NCBI GenBank assembly: GCA_023418255.1
Contig: JAEZZZ010000071.1
Coordinates: forward strand, 1 to 30,484
Reading direction: 5' to 3'
Length of the DNA: 30,484 bases
Source: Bacteroidota bacterium
GTDB taxonomy: Bacteria; Bacteroidota; Bacteroidia; Bacteroidales; Dysgonomonadaceae
Positions 6,238-16,100 of the stretch are shown here, in pieces. Position 1 is the first letter of the stretch; the number at the start of each line of letters is the position of its first letter. The translations under genes were made by a program, and so were the position numbers. The notes beneath the pieces were generated by a model. The model worked only from the letters and a program-made list of their open reading frames with translations, did no database searches and had not been told where the DNA came from.

Positions 6238-6429
6238 ATGAAAAAAATAGTTGCATATATAAAGGATGCTTATAACGAATTGGTATATAAAGTATCCTGG
6301 CCATCCAAAGAAGAATTATCCAGTAGCACTGTAATTGTAATGATTGCTTCCCTTATAATTGCATTAGTTGTCTTCGGTATGGATTCTCTTTTTGAGTGGA
6401 TATTAAAGCTTTTATACGGAATTTTATAA
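6238..6429 (+). CDS. secE: Preprotein translocase subunit SecE
   Basis: The 63-residue protein has a short cytoplasmic amphipathic part (AYIKDAYNELVYKVSWPSKEEL, where VSWPSKEE is the SecE signature) and one membrane segment at about 31-58 (STVIVMIASLIIALVVFG and onward). SecE clamps SecY in the protein-export channel. Single-spanning short SecE is the usual form outside enterobacteria. It is the gene expected between tRNA-Trp and nusG and lies 23 bases after the tRNA. Confidence 0.93.
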   Translation: MKKIVAYIKDAYNELVYKVSWPSKEELSSSTVIVMIASLIIALVVFGMDSLFEWILKLLYGIL

Positions 6430-6447
6430 AACTGAAATCAAGGAAAC

Positions 6448-6987
6448 ATGGCTAACGAAAAAAAATGGTACGTTTTACGTTCTGTTAATGGAAAAGAGAA
6501 TAAAGTCAAAGAATACCTTGAGTCAGAAATAAAAAAATCCGATTTAGGCAAATACATATCTCAAGTTCTTATCCCGACAGAAAAGACGTACACGGTACGT
6601 AACGGCAAAAAGGTGATGAAAGAACGCGCCTATCTTCCCGGCTACGTATTAATTGAAGCGGAACTTGTTGGGGAGGTTATTCACCAGCTCAAAAGCATCA
6701 ACTATGTTGCAGGGTTTCTGCCCAATACGGCAAATCCACAACCTCTCAGAGAGACGGAAGTGAAACGCATTTTGGGAACAATCGACGAATTGGAAGAAGC
6801 TACCGACGACATGGATGTAAAATACTATGTGGGAGAAAATGTGAAAGTGATCAGTGGTCCCTTCAACAGTTTTTCCGGTGTAATAGAGGACGTGAATGAA
6901 GAACGCAAGAAACTCAAAGTGATGGTTAAAATTTTCGGAAGGAAACAACTGCTAGAGTTGAGTTATATGCAAGTAGAGAAAGAATAG
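6448..6987 (+). CDS. nusG: Transcription termination/antitermination factor NusG
   Basis: The 179-residue protein has an N-terminal NGN domain (WYVLRSVNGKENKVKEYLE at the start, RAYLPGYVLIEAEL near 52-65) that binds the RNA polymerase clamp. A C-terminal KOW domain follows (GENVKVISGPFNSFSGVIEDV near 129-149). It couples transcription to translation or Rho and modulates pausing. Start is ATG 6448, 18 bases after secE, with only a weak AAGGAA upstream. It begins the secE-nusG-rplKAJL-rpoBC block. Confidence 0.96.
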   Translation: MANEKKWYVLRSVNGKENKVKEYLESEIKKSDLGKYISQVLIPTEKTYTVRNGKKVMKERAYLPGYVLIEAELVGEVIHQLKSINYVAGFLPNTANPQPLRETEVKRILGTIDELEEATDDMDVKYYVGENVKVISGPFNSFSGVIEDVNEERKKLKVMVKIFGRKQLLELSYMQVEKE

Positions 6988-7059
6988 TCAGATTTGGTTA
7001 CGCAGATTCTGTAAATTCTTCAAGTGTTTCGAAAACTGTAATTAATTAAAATCAAGAAA

Positions 7060-7506
7060 ATGGCTAAAGAAGTTGCTGGACAACTAAAATTACAAATCAA
7101 AGGAGGAGCTGCAAATCCATCCCCCCCGGTAGGACCGGCACTAGGTTCGAAAGGAATTAACATTATGGAGTTTTGCAAGCAATTCAATGCCAGAACTCAA
7201 GACAAAGCGGGCAAAGTACTCCCTGTAATCATTACATATTACTCCGACAAGTCTTTTGATTTTATTGTTAAAACACCACCCGTTGCTATTCAACTGCTCG
7301 AAGCAAGCAAATTAAAAAGTGGCTCAGACGAACCCAATCGAAAAAAAGTAGCACAAATTACTTGGGATCAAGTCAAAGCCATCGCGCAAGAAAAAATGCC
7401 GGATTTGAATTGCTTTAATATTGAATCAGCAATGAAGATGGTTGCCGGAACAGCTCGGAGCATGGGTATCACAGTAAAAGGGGAATTCCCTACAAATGTA
7501 GAATAA
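7060..7506 (+). CDS. rplK: 50S ribosomal protein uL11
   Basis: This 148-residue protein of the GTPase-associated centre binds 23S rRNA helices 43/44 together with the L10-L12 stalk. The N-terminal segment LQIKGGAANPSPPVGPALG and the following GINIMEFCKQFNART are the uL11 signature. The C-terminal RNA-binding domain contains DLNCFNIESAMKMVAGTARSMG, split here by the family motif G-T-A-R-S-M-G at 129-135. It is placed 72 bases after nusG; no clear regulatory hairpin is seen in that gap. Confidence 0.97.
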   Translation: MAKEVAGQLKLQIKGGAANPSPPVGPALGSKGINIMEFCKQFNARTQDKAGKVLPVIITYYSDKSFDFIVKTPPVAIQLLEASKLKSGSDEPNRKKVAQITWDQVKAIAQEKMPDLNCFNIESAMKMVAGTARSMGITVKGEFPTNVE

Positions 7507-7525
7507 TTAAAACTTCAATTGAGAA

Positions 7526-8224
7526 ATGAGTAAACTGACAAAGAATCAAAAGTTAGCTTGGAGCAAAATTGAAGAGGGAAAAGCCTATTCACTGAAAGAA
7601 GCATCAGCCCTGGTAAAAGAAATTACCACAACAAAATTCGATGCTTCTGTTGATATTGATGTACGCCTTGGCGTAGATCCGCGAAAAGCTAACCAAATGG
7701 TACGAGGCGTTGTGTCTCTACCTCATGGAACCGGAAAACAAGTAAGAGTTCTTGTATTGTGTTCTCCAGAAGTCGAAGTCGCTGCTAAAGAAGCCGGCGC
7801 CGACCATGTGGGACTTGATGAATATATCGAAAAAATTAAAGGAGGTTGGACTGATATTGACGTGATTATCACTCAACCGCAAATAATGGGTAAAATTGGT
7901 GCCTTGGGGCGCATTTTAGGTCCTCGCGGTTTGATGCCAAATCCCAAAAGCGGAACCGTTACTCCTGATGTGGCAAATGCCGTAAAAGAAGTAAAACAAG
8001 GAAAAATCGACTTTAAAGTAGATAAAGCAGGTATAATTCACACCTCGATAGGAAAAGTATCCTTTACGCCCGAACAAATTCGAGATAACGCAAAAGAATT
8101 TATTCAAACGTTGATCAAATTAAAACCAACGGCAGCAAAAGGTACATACGTTAAGAGTATTTATCTTTCTAGCACGATGAGTCCTGGAATTAAAGTGGAC
8201 ACAAAGTCGATAGACGAAATCTAA
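7526..8224 (+). CDS. rplA: 50S ribosomal protein uL1
   Basis: The 232-residue protein of the mobile L1 stalk contacts E-site tRNA. Visible family features are DVRLGVDPRKANQMVRG (near 45-61), PHGTGKQVRVLVL, the hinge region GRILGPRGLMPNPKSGTV (near 128-145) and the C-terminal KGTYVKSIYLSSTMSPGI. uL1 often represses its own rplK-rplA mRNA; no obvious target site was identified here. It starts 19 bases after rplK with no SD. Confidence 0.97.
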   Translation: MSKLTKNQKLAWSKIEEGKAYSLKEASALVKEITTTKFDASVDIDVRLGVDPRKANQMVRGVVSLPHGTGKQVRVLVLCSPEVEVAAKEAGADHVGLDEYIEKIKGGWTDIDVIITQPQIMGKIGALGRILGPRGLMPNPKSGTVTPDVANAVKEVKQGKIDFKVDKAGIIHTSIGKVSFTPEQIRDNAKEFIQTLIKLKPTAAKGTYVKSIYLSSTMSPGIKVDTKSIDEI

Positions 8225-8230
8225 TAAAAA

Positions 8231-8236
8231 AAGGAG
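8231..8236 (+). promoter_or_regulatory. Shine-Dalgarno of rplJ
   Basis: AAGGAG lies seven bases before the rplJ ATG at 8244. It is one of very few SD-like sites in the window. Confidence 0.6.
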
Positions 8237-8243
8237 AAAATCT

Positions 8244-8762
8244 ATGAAAAAGGAAGATAAAAAACATATTATCAAGCAAATAGCTAGAGACTTGCAAGAA
8301 TACGAAAACTTCTACTTAACAGATATTGCTACGCTCAATGCAGCAAAAACAAGCAACCTGAGAAGAGAGTGCTCAAAGCAAGAGATAAAGCTAATGGTAG
8401 TGAAGAATACCTTATTGAAAAAAGCATTGGAATCGCTCGACGGAAACTACGAAGAGTTCTATCCAATACTCAAAGGAAATACCGCCATCATGTTCTCCAA
8501 TGTCGCAAATGCACCTGCGAAACTTATTGATAAATATAAGGCAGATAAAGTTCCCGCACTGAAAGGAGCTTACGTACAAGAAAGTTTCTTCATCGGAGGT
8601 CAATATCTGCAAGATTTAGTATCTATCAAGAGCAAAACAGAACTCATTGGAGATGTTATTGGTCTGTTGCAATCACCGACCAAAAATGTTATTTCCGCAC
8701 TTCAATCGGGAGGTTCCACTCTTCACGGAGTATTGGAAACATTATCCCAAAAGGAGAATTAA
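8244..8762 (+). CDS. rplJ: 50S ribosomal protein uL10
   Basis: The 172-residue protein forms the base of the L7/L12 stalk. The N-terminal RNA-binding domain contains NFYLTDIATLNAAKTSNLRREC and VVKNTLLKKALE. The C-terminal helix (SPTKNVISALQSGGSTLHGVLETLSQK, here from about 145) carries the L12 dimer-binding sites. The gene is preceded by a clear SD, unlike its neighbours. Only 19 bases separate it from rplA, so there is no room for the classical L10 leader immediately upstream unless it lies in rplA. Confidence 0.96.
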   Translation: MKKEDKKHIIKQIARDLQEYENFYLTDIATLNAAKTSNLRRECSKQEIKLMVVKNTLLKKALESLDGNYEEFYPILKGNTAIMFSNVANAPAKLIDKYKADKVPALKGAYVQESFFIGGQYLQDLVSIKSKTELIGDVIGLLQSPTKNVISALQSGGSTLHGVLETLSQKEN

Positions 8763-8812
8763 TTTTTATATAATAAAAAACAGAATTAGTAATCAATTTA
8801 AATAATACAAAA

Positions 8813-9190
8813 ATGGCAGACTTAAAAGAATTTGCTGAACAATTAGTTAACTTAACAGTAAAAGAAGTTCAAGAACTAGCTGATATATTAAGAGAAGAAT
8901 ATGGAATTGAGCCTGCAGCAGCAGCTGTAGCAGTAGCAGCAGGTCCCGCAACAGGTGGGGAAACAGCAGCTGAAGAAAAAACAGAATTCGACGTGATTTT
9001 GAAAAGCGCAGGTTCTGCAAAACTGGCAGTTGTTAAAGCAGTTAAAGAACTTACCGGTCTCGGCTTAAAAGATGCTAAAGATTTAGTGGACAGTGCGCCA
9101 AGTGAACTAAAAAAAGGAGTATCAAAAGACGAAGCTGAAGCTTTGAAAAAACAACTTGAAGAAGCCGGAGCAGAAGTTGAACTTAAATAG
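8813..9190 (+). CDS. rplL: 50S ribosomal protein bL12 (L7/L12)
   Basis: The 125-residue stalk protein recruits translational GTPases. It has the N-terminal dimerisation helices (LKEFAEQLVNLTVKEVQELADIL), an Ala-rich flexible hinge (PAAAAVAVAAGPATGG, about 34-49), and the C-terminal domain with EKTEFDVILKSAG, KIAVVKAVKELTGLGLKDAKDLVD-type sequence and a final EEAGAEVELK. It is normally the most highly translated gene of the cluster. The hairpin at 9215-9247 directly after it could lower transcription into rpoB and so keep L12 in excess. Confidence 0.97.
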   Translation: MADLKEFAEQLVNLTVKEVQELADILREEYGIEPAAAAVAVAAGPATGGETAAEEKTEFDVILKSAGSAKLAVVKAVKELTGLGLKDAKDLVDSAPSELKKGVSKDEAEALKKQLEEAGAEVELK

Positions 9191-9214
9191 AAACTACCTA
9201 AAATAAGGTTATGT

Positions 9215-9251
9215 GGTTAGGAATCTTCTTCCCGAAGATTCTTAACCTTTT
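9215..9251 (+). terminator. rplL-rpoB attenuator hairpin
   Basis: GGTTAGGAATCTTC (9215-9228) pairs with GAAGATTCTTAACC (9234-9247) over 14 base pairs with one G-T, loop TTCCC, followed by TTTT. It has the form of an intrinsic terminator between two genes that must both be transcribed, so it is best read as an attenuator. AAGGTTA at 9205-9211 could instead pair with TAACCTT at 9243-9249, giving a possible alternative fold. Confidence 0.75.
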
Positions 9252-9288
9252 GTGTCAATACGTACTAAGTTCAAAAACTCATTATTCC

Positions 9289-12200
9289 ATGTCTTCCCAA
9301 ACAACCAACCAACGATTCAATTTCGCGTCAATAAAAAATCCGCTGGATTTCCCTGATTTTCTGGAAATACAGCTCAAATCATTCCAAGATTTTTTACAGT
9401 TGGACGCACCTCCCGAAAGCAGAAAAAATGAAGGACTCTACAAAGTCTTTACGGAAAACTTTCCCATAGCAGACACCCGAAACAACTTTGTACTTGAGTT
9501 TTTAGATTATTATGTCGATCCTCCAAGATATACCATTGATGAGTGTATAGACAGAGGACTCACTTATAGCGTTCCGCTAAAAGCTAAACTCTATCTCTAT
9601 TGTACAGATCCGGATCATGAGGACTTTGCTCCTGTGATTCAGGATGTTTATTTGGGAACCATTCCCTACATGACCGAAAAAGGCACTTTCGTAATTAACG
9701 GAGCGGAACGTGTTATTGTATCGCAACTTCACCGTTCGCCCGGTGTTTTCTTTGGACAAAGTTTGCATGCCAACGGCACAGTGCTTTATTCGGCCCGTAT
9801 TATTCCGTTCAAAGGATCGTGGATTGAGTTTGCAACGGACATAAACAATGTGATGTATGCATATATCGACCGAAAAAAGAAATTACCCGTTACAACATTG
9901 CTTCGTGCCATCGGATTTGAAAACGATAATGATATTCTCGAAATATTCGACCTTACCGAAGAGATCAAAGTAACCAAAACAAATCTCAAAAAGGCCAAAG
10001 GAAGAAAACTCGCCGCGCGCGTACTCAAATCGTGGATGGAAGATTTGGTTGATGCTGCCACCGGAGAAGTGACTTCAATGGAACGTGTCGATATCATTAT
10101 CGAGCGTGAAGAAATTATAGATGATGAGATTATTGAGAAAATCATTGATTCCGGAGTCGATTCCATCTGGTTGCACAAGGAAAAGCCCAACACATCGGAC
10201 TTCACCATCATCTACAATACACTGAAAAAAGACCCGTGTAACACAGAAATTGAAGCCATTCGACACATTTATCTTCAATTGCGTAGCACGGAACCAGCAG
10301 ACGATGCCAGTGCACGTGAAGTTATCAACAACCTGTTCTTCTCGGAAAAAAGATACGATTTGGGTGATGTTGGAAGATATAGAATCAACAAAAAACTCAA
10401 CCTAGAGATTGACGAAAATATCCGCGTATTGACCAAAGAGGACATGATCGAAATCATCAAATACTTAATTGAATTGATCAACTCAAAAGCCATTGTTGAT
10501 GATATCGACCACCTAAGCAATCGACGCGTAAGGACTGTTGGCGAACAGCTTTACAATCAGTTTGGTATAGGCCTGAACCGCATGGCACGCATCATTCGTG
10601 AACGAATGAATGTGCGCGACAACGAAGTGTTTACGCCCATCGACCTAATCAATGCAAAAACCATTTCGTCGGTTATCAACACATTCTTTGGAACAAACGC
10701 TTTGTCACAGTTTATGGATCAAACCAATCCATTGGCTGAAATAACACACAAGCGCCGTTTATCGGCACTTGGACCCGGTGGACTTTCGAGGGAACGTGCC
10801 GGTTTTGAAGTGCGCGACGTTCACTATACACACTACGGTCGTTTGTGCCCCATTGAAACACCAGAGGGACCCAATATTGGTCTTATATCCTCACTTTGCG
10901 TATATGCGAAAATCAATAACCTCGGATTTATCGAAACACCTTATCGAGCCGTGAAAGAGGGTGTGGTAAACGTAAACAACAACGAGGTAATCTACCTTGC
11001 GGCAGAAGAGGAAGAAGACCGGATGATCGCACAAGGAAATGCTCCGTTAGATGAGAAAGGAAACTTTTTGCTATCTCGTGTAAAAGCCCGTCAAGATGCC
11101 GATTATCCAGTTATTGAGCCGAAAGAAGTTGAGCTGATGGACGTATCTCCCATGCAAATTGCATCCATCGCGGCATCGCTCATTCCATTCTTAGAACACG
11201 ACGACGCGAATCGCGCTTTGATGGGTTCAAACATGATGCGCCAAGCTGTTCCTCTTATGAGAAACGAAGCACCTATCGTTGGAACGGGAATTGAGAGACA
11301 ACTTATCAAAGACTCGCGCACCCAAATTATGGCGGAAGGTGATGGCGAGGTCGTTTATGTAGATTCAAGCACCATCAAAATTAAATATGAACGTACGGAA
11401 GAGGAAGAATTTACATGTTTTGAGGATGCCCTAAAAACATATTCAATTCCAAAATTCCGCAAAACAAACCAAAACACGACCATCGACCTGCATCCTATTT
11501 GCAGAGTGGGTCAAAAGGTGAAGCATGGTGAGATACTTACTGAGGGATACGCCACTTCGAATGGAGAATTAGCTCTCGGAAAAAATCTACGAGTAGCATT
11601 TATGCCATGGAAAGGATATAACTTTGAGGATGCTATTGTTCTGAACGAACGATTGGTGAGTGAAGACATATTTACATCGGTTCATGTTGAAGAATTTTCA
11701 CTCGAAGTGCGTGAGACAAAACGAGGAATGGAAGAGTTGACTTCCGACATTCCAAATATCAGCGAAGAGGCAACAAAAAACTTGGACGAAAGAGGAATCG
11801 TACGCGTCGGATCACGTGTTAAGCCGGGGGATATTCTAATCGGTAAAATTACACCAAAAGGGGAATCTGACCCTTCACCGGAAGAAAAACTGCTTCGCGC
11901 CATTTTTGGAGACAAAGCAGGCGACGTGAAAGATGCTTCTCTAAAAGCACATCCATCTCTGAAAGGCGTGGTTATCAATACGCATCTTTTCTCTAAGGTA
12001 ACCAAAAAGGGAAAGAGCAAACTCTCAAACAAAGCACTGCTTCCTAAACTAGATGAAGAGTACGAAGAAAGGATGACTGATTTGCGTAAAGTCCTCATCG
12101 AAAAATTGCTGACAATTACGGATGGAAAAACGTCTGCCGGTGTGAAAGATTACACCAATACAGATATTATTCCAAAAGGGACCAAGTTTACGGCAAAAGT

Positions 12201-13104
12201 GCTAGGAGCAATTGAAGACTATGAGGCACTACAATTAAATAAATGGACTGCCGATGCTCACAAAAATGAGCAGATTCGCAAAACAGTAATCAACTACTTG
12301 CGCAAACATAAAGAGTTGGATGCCGAGTTGAAACGTAAACGATTTGACCTTACCATTGGCGATGAATTGCCTTCGGGCATCATGCAAATTGCAAAAGTGT
12401 ACATTGCCAAGAAACGTAAAATACAGGTGGGCGATAAAATGGCAGGACGACACGGAAACAAAGGAATTGTTTCACGAATAGTGCGTCAAGAAGACATGCC
12501 ATTCCTTGCCGATGGCACACCGGTAGATATTGTTCTAAACCCATTGGGTGTGCCTTCACGTATGAACTTGGGACAAATTTTTGAAACCGTACTTGGTTGG
12601 GCAGGAAAACGCCTTGAGATGAATTTTGCAACACCTATTTTTGATGGCGCGACTTTTGACGACATGAACAAATGGGCAAAAGAGGCCGGAATTCCACAAT
12701 ACGGCAAAACATATCTCTATGATGGCGGAACAGGTGAACGCTTTGACCAACCGGCGACGGTGGGTATTATTTACATGCTGAAACTTGGCCACATGGTAGA
12801 AGACAAGATGCACGCACGCTCTATCGGTCCATACTCACTCATTACCCAACAACCCCTTGGAGGTAAAGCACAGTTTGGAGGACAACGTTTTGGAGAGATG
12901 GAAGTTTGGGCACTCGAAGCATTTGGCGCAGCCAATATTTTGCAAGAAATTCTGACCGTCAAATCAGACGATGTAATAGGACGTTCCAAAGCATACGAAG
13001 CAATCGTGAAAGGCGAAGCTATGCCACAAGCCGGCATCCCCGAATCACTCAACGTTTTGCTTCACGAACTCAAAGGATTAGGACTTAACATTAGCTTAGA
13101 CTAA
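9289..13104 (+). CDS. rpoB: DNA-directed RNA polymerase beta subunit
   Basis: The 1271-residue beta subunit forms one pincer of the RNA polymerase core and the rifampicin pocket. The start is the ATG at 9289 (MSSQTTNQRFNFASIK). The frame is open back to an ATG at 9211, but that part translates the attenuator hairpin and is not expected in the protein. The rifampicin region SQFMDQTNPLAEITHKRRLSA keeps Asp477, His487 and Ser492 (E. coli D516, H526 and S531), so no common resistance substitution is seen. The C-terminal part holds KMAGRHGNKGIVSRI and the switch and clamp region FGGQRFGEMEVWALEAFGA. Length is typical for the phylum. Confidence 0.98.
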   Translation: MSSQTTNQRFNFASIKNPLDFPDFLEIQLKSFQDFLQLDAPPESRKNEGLYKVFTENFPIADTRNNFVLEFLDYYVDPPRYTIDECIDRGLTYSVPLKAKLYLYCTDPDHEDFAPVIQDVYLGTIPYMTEKGTFVINGAERVIVSQLHRSPGVFFGQSLHANGTVLYSARIIPFKGSWIEFATDINNVMYAYIDRKKKLPVTTLLRAIGFENDNDILEIFDLTEEIKVTKTNLKKAKGRKLAARVLKSWMEDLVDAATGEVTSMERVDIIIEREEIIDDEIIEKIIDSGVDSIWLHKEKPNTSDFTIIYNTLKKDPCNTEIEAIRHIYLQLRSTEPADDASAREVINNLFFSEKRYDLGDVGRYRINKKLNLEIDENIRVLTKEDMIEIIKYLIELINSKAIVDDIDHLSNRRVRTVGEQLYNQFGIGLNRMARIIRERMNVRDNEVFTPIDLINAKTISSVINTFFGTNALSQFMDQTNPLAEITHKRRLSALGPGGLSRERAGFEVRDVHYTHYGRLCPIETPEGPNIGLISSLCVYAKINNLGFIETPYRAVKEGVVNVNNNEVIYLAAEEEEDRMIAQGNAPLDEKGNFLLSRVKARQDADYPVIEPKEVELMDVSPMQIASIAASLIPFLEHDDANRALMGSNMMRQAVPLMRNEAPIVGTGIERQLIKDSRTQIMAEGDGEVVYVDSSTIKIKYERTEEEEFTCFEDALKTYSIPKFRKTNQNTTIDLHPICRVGQKVKHGEILTEGYATSNGELALGKNLRVAFMPWKGYNFEDAIVLNERLVSEDIFTSVHVEEFSLEVRETKRGMEELTSDIPNISEEATKNLDERGIVRVGSRVKPGDILIGKITPKGESDPSPEEKLLRAIFGDKAGDVKDASLKAHPSLKGVVINTHLFSKVTKKGKSKLSNKALLPKLDEEYEERMTDLRKVLIEKLLTITDGKTSAGVKDYTNTDIIPKGTKFTAKVLGAIEDYEALQLNKWTADAHKNEQIRKTVINYLRKHKELDAELKRKRFDLTIGDELPSGIMQIAKVYIAKKRKIQVGDKMAGRHGNKGIVSRIVRQEDMPFLADGTPVDIVLNPLGVPSRMNLGQIFETVLGWAGKRLEMNFATPIFDGATFDDMNKWAKEAGIPQYGKTYLYDGGTGERFDQPATVGIIYMLKLGHMVEDKMHARSIGPYSLITQQPLGGKAQFGGQRFGEMEVWALEAFGAANILQEILTVKSDDVIGRSKAYEAIVKGEAMPQAGIPESLNVLLHELKGLGLNISLD

Positions 13105-13116
13105 CAATCATTAAAG

Positions 13117-13146
13117 AAGAAGAATGCAAAGAGCATCATTCTTTTT
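13117..13146 (+). terminator. Hairpin with T-run between rpoB and rpoC
   Basis: AAGAATG (13120-13126) pairs with CATTCTT (13137-13143); the stem can extend to ten pairs with a G-T and overlaps TTTTT. ATGC/GCAT inside the loop offers an alternative fold. Since rpoB and rpoC are normally co-transcribed, this is a weak or conditional terminator, or a processing site, at most. Confidence 0.45.
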
Positions 13147-13189
13147 ATAAGAATTAGAATAAATATATAACTCTTTATATAACAAAAAT

Positions 13190-16100
13190 ATGGCATTTAG
13201 AAAAGAGAATAAAATAAAGAGTAACTTTTCAAAAATAACGATTGGGTTAGCTTCACCGGAGCAAATACTGGAAAGTTCGTACGGCGAAGTACTAAAACCC
13301 GAAACAATAAACTACCGCACATACAAACCGGAGCGCGACGGATTGTTTTGCGAACGTATTTTTGGCCCCGTAAAAGATTACGAATGTCATTGTGGTAAAT
13401 ACAAAAGAATACGCTACAAGGGAATCGTATGCGACCGATGCGGTGTGGAAGTAACCGAGAAAAAAGTACGCAGAGAACGTACCGGACACATTCATTTGGT
13501 TGTACCCGTGGCACATATCTGGTATTTTAGATCGCTACCAAACAAAATTGGATATCTGCTCGGCATTCCTACAAAAAAACTGGACAGCATCATCTATTAT
13601 GAGCGATATGTTGTGATACAGGCTGGTGTGCTCAAAGACAGAGTAGAAGAAAAACAACTACTTACCGAAGATGAATATTTAGATTTGCTGGAAGGGCTAC
13701 CCAAAGAAAATCAGTCGTTGGAAGATTCCGATCCCAACAAATTCATTGCGAAAATGGGTGCCGAAGGTATTTTAGCACTTTTGGAGCGCATCAATTTGGA
13801 TAAATTGGCAAACCAATTGCGCCACAGCGCCGATACCAACACTTCGCAACAACGTAAAAACGAAGCGTTGAAACAATTGCAGGTGGTAGAAGCATTCAGA
13901 GGCTCAAAAAACATAAATAAACCCGAATGGATGATTATGAAGGTTGTGCCCATTATTCCGCCCGATTTGCGTCCATTGGTGCCACTTGATGGAGGTCGCT
14001 TCGCAACATCCGATTTGAACGACTTGTATCGTCGTGTTATCATTCGCAACAACCGATTAAAACGCCTACTTGATATTAAAGCACCCGATGTGATTTTGAG
14101 AAATGAGAAACGAATGCTGCAAGAAGCGGTAGATTCACTTTTCGACAACTCACGAAAATCAAGCGCGATAAAAACGGATTCAAACCGTCCGTTGAAATCA
14201 TTATCTGACAGTTTAAAAGGGAAGCAGGGACGATTTCGTCAAAACCTACTCGGTAAACGCGTGGACTATTCGGCACGTTCGGTTATCGTGGTGGGACCGG
14301 AGTTGAAAATGCACGAGTGCGGATTACCAAAAGATATGGCTGCCGAACTCTATAAACCCTTTATCATCCGTAAACTGATTGAAAGAGGAATTGTAAAAAC
14401 AGTAAAATCGGCAAAAAAGATAGTTGATCGCAAAGAACCGGTAGTGTACGATATTTTAGAATTCGTGATGAAAGGACACCCGGTGTTGCTCAACCGCGCA
14501 CCGACTCTTCACCGTTTAGGAATTCAAGCTTTTCAACCTAAGCTGATCGAAGGAAAGGCAATTCAGTTGCATCCGCTTTCTTGTACAGCGTTTAATGCCG
14601 ACTTTGACGGTGACCAAATGGCTGTGCATTTGCCTCTGGGAAATGAAGCTATCCTCGAAGCTCAACTGTTGATGCTTGCCTCGCACAACATTTTGAACCC
14701 GGCAAACGGTGCACCTATTACCGTTCCCTCGCAGGACATGGTTTTAGGACTCTACTACATCACCAAAATACGCCCCGGTGCCAAAGGTGAAGGCATGACA
14801 TTCTATGGCGAAGAAGAAGCTATCATTGCCTACAACGAAGGCGCTGTTGATATTCATGCATTGGTAAAAGTGATTGTAGACGATATTGATGAGAACGGAG
14901 ATCCCATCCGTAAAATGCACGAAACCAGTGTGGGTAGAGTTATCACCAACGAATATATTCCAAAAGAAGTGGGCTACATCAACGAATTGCTTTCTAAGAA
15001 ATCGCTTCGCGACATCATTGGCAAAGTAATCAAAACATGTGGTGTGGCACGAACAGCACAATATTTGGACGACATCAAAGATTTAGGTTATTTGATGGCC
15101 TTCAAGGGAGGACTATCCTTCAATTTGGACGACGTTATTATTCCTGCCGAAAAAGAGACATTGATAAAAGAAGGTTACGAGGAAGTGGAACGTATAATGG
15201 AAAACTACAACATGGGTTTCATTACCTATAATGAGCGTTACAACCAAATTATCGACACGTGGACGCACATCAACTCGAAACTTTCCAATATTTTGATGAA
15301 GCAACTTTCGGAAGACGATCAAGGATTCAATTCCGTATACATGATGCTTGATTCCGGTGCGCGTGGTTCGCGCGAACAGATTCGACAGCTATCAGGTATG
15401 CGTGGTTTGATGGCAAAACCTCAAAAGAGTGGCGCCGAAAGTGCTCAAATTATTGAAAACCCGATTCTTTCAAACTTCAAAGAAGGACTGTCCGTATTGG
15501 AATATTTTATTTCCACTCACGGTGCACGTAAAGGGCTTGCCGATACTGCATTGAAGACAGCCGACGCCGGATATTTGACACGACGCTTGGTTGACGTTTC
15601 GCAAGATGTAATTGTAAACGAAGAGGATTGTGGAACATTGCGCGGATTGGTAGCTACTGCCATTAAATCGAACGACGAAGTTACCGCGTCGCTTTACGAA
15701 CGCATTTTAGGACGTGTGTCGGTTCACGATGTACAACATCCGACCACAGGAGATATCATCGTATATGCCGGCGAAGAAATTACCGAAGAGATTGCACAAA
15801 AAATAGAGGAATCACCCATTGAAAGAGTAGAAATACGTTCGGTACTTACTTGCGAATCAGCTCATGGCGTTTGTGCTAAATGTTATGGTCGCAACTTGGC
15901 CACAGGAAACATGGTGCAAAGAGGAGAAGCTGTGGGTGTCATTGCCGCGCAATCCATTGGTGAACCCGGTACGCAGCTGACACTACGTACGTTCCACGTC
16001 GGTGGTATCGCCTCAAATATTGCGACTGAAAACAGTATCGTAACTAAATATGATGGAATATTGGAATTCGACGAACTTCGATATGTAGAAACAGAAGATA

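Noticed and set aside
9211..9288. N-terminal extension of rpoB from the ATG at 9211
   Set aside because: It translates the attenuator hairpin, matches no RpoB N-terminus, and the conserved start MSSQTTNQRFNF begins at 9289.
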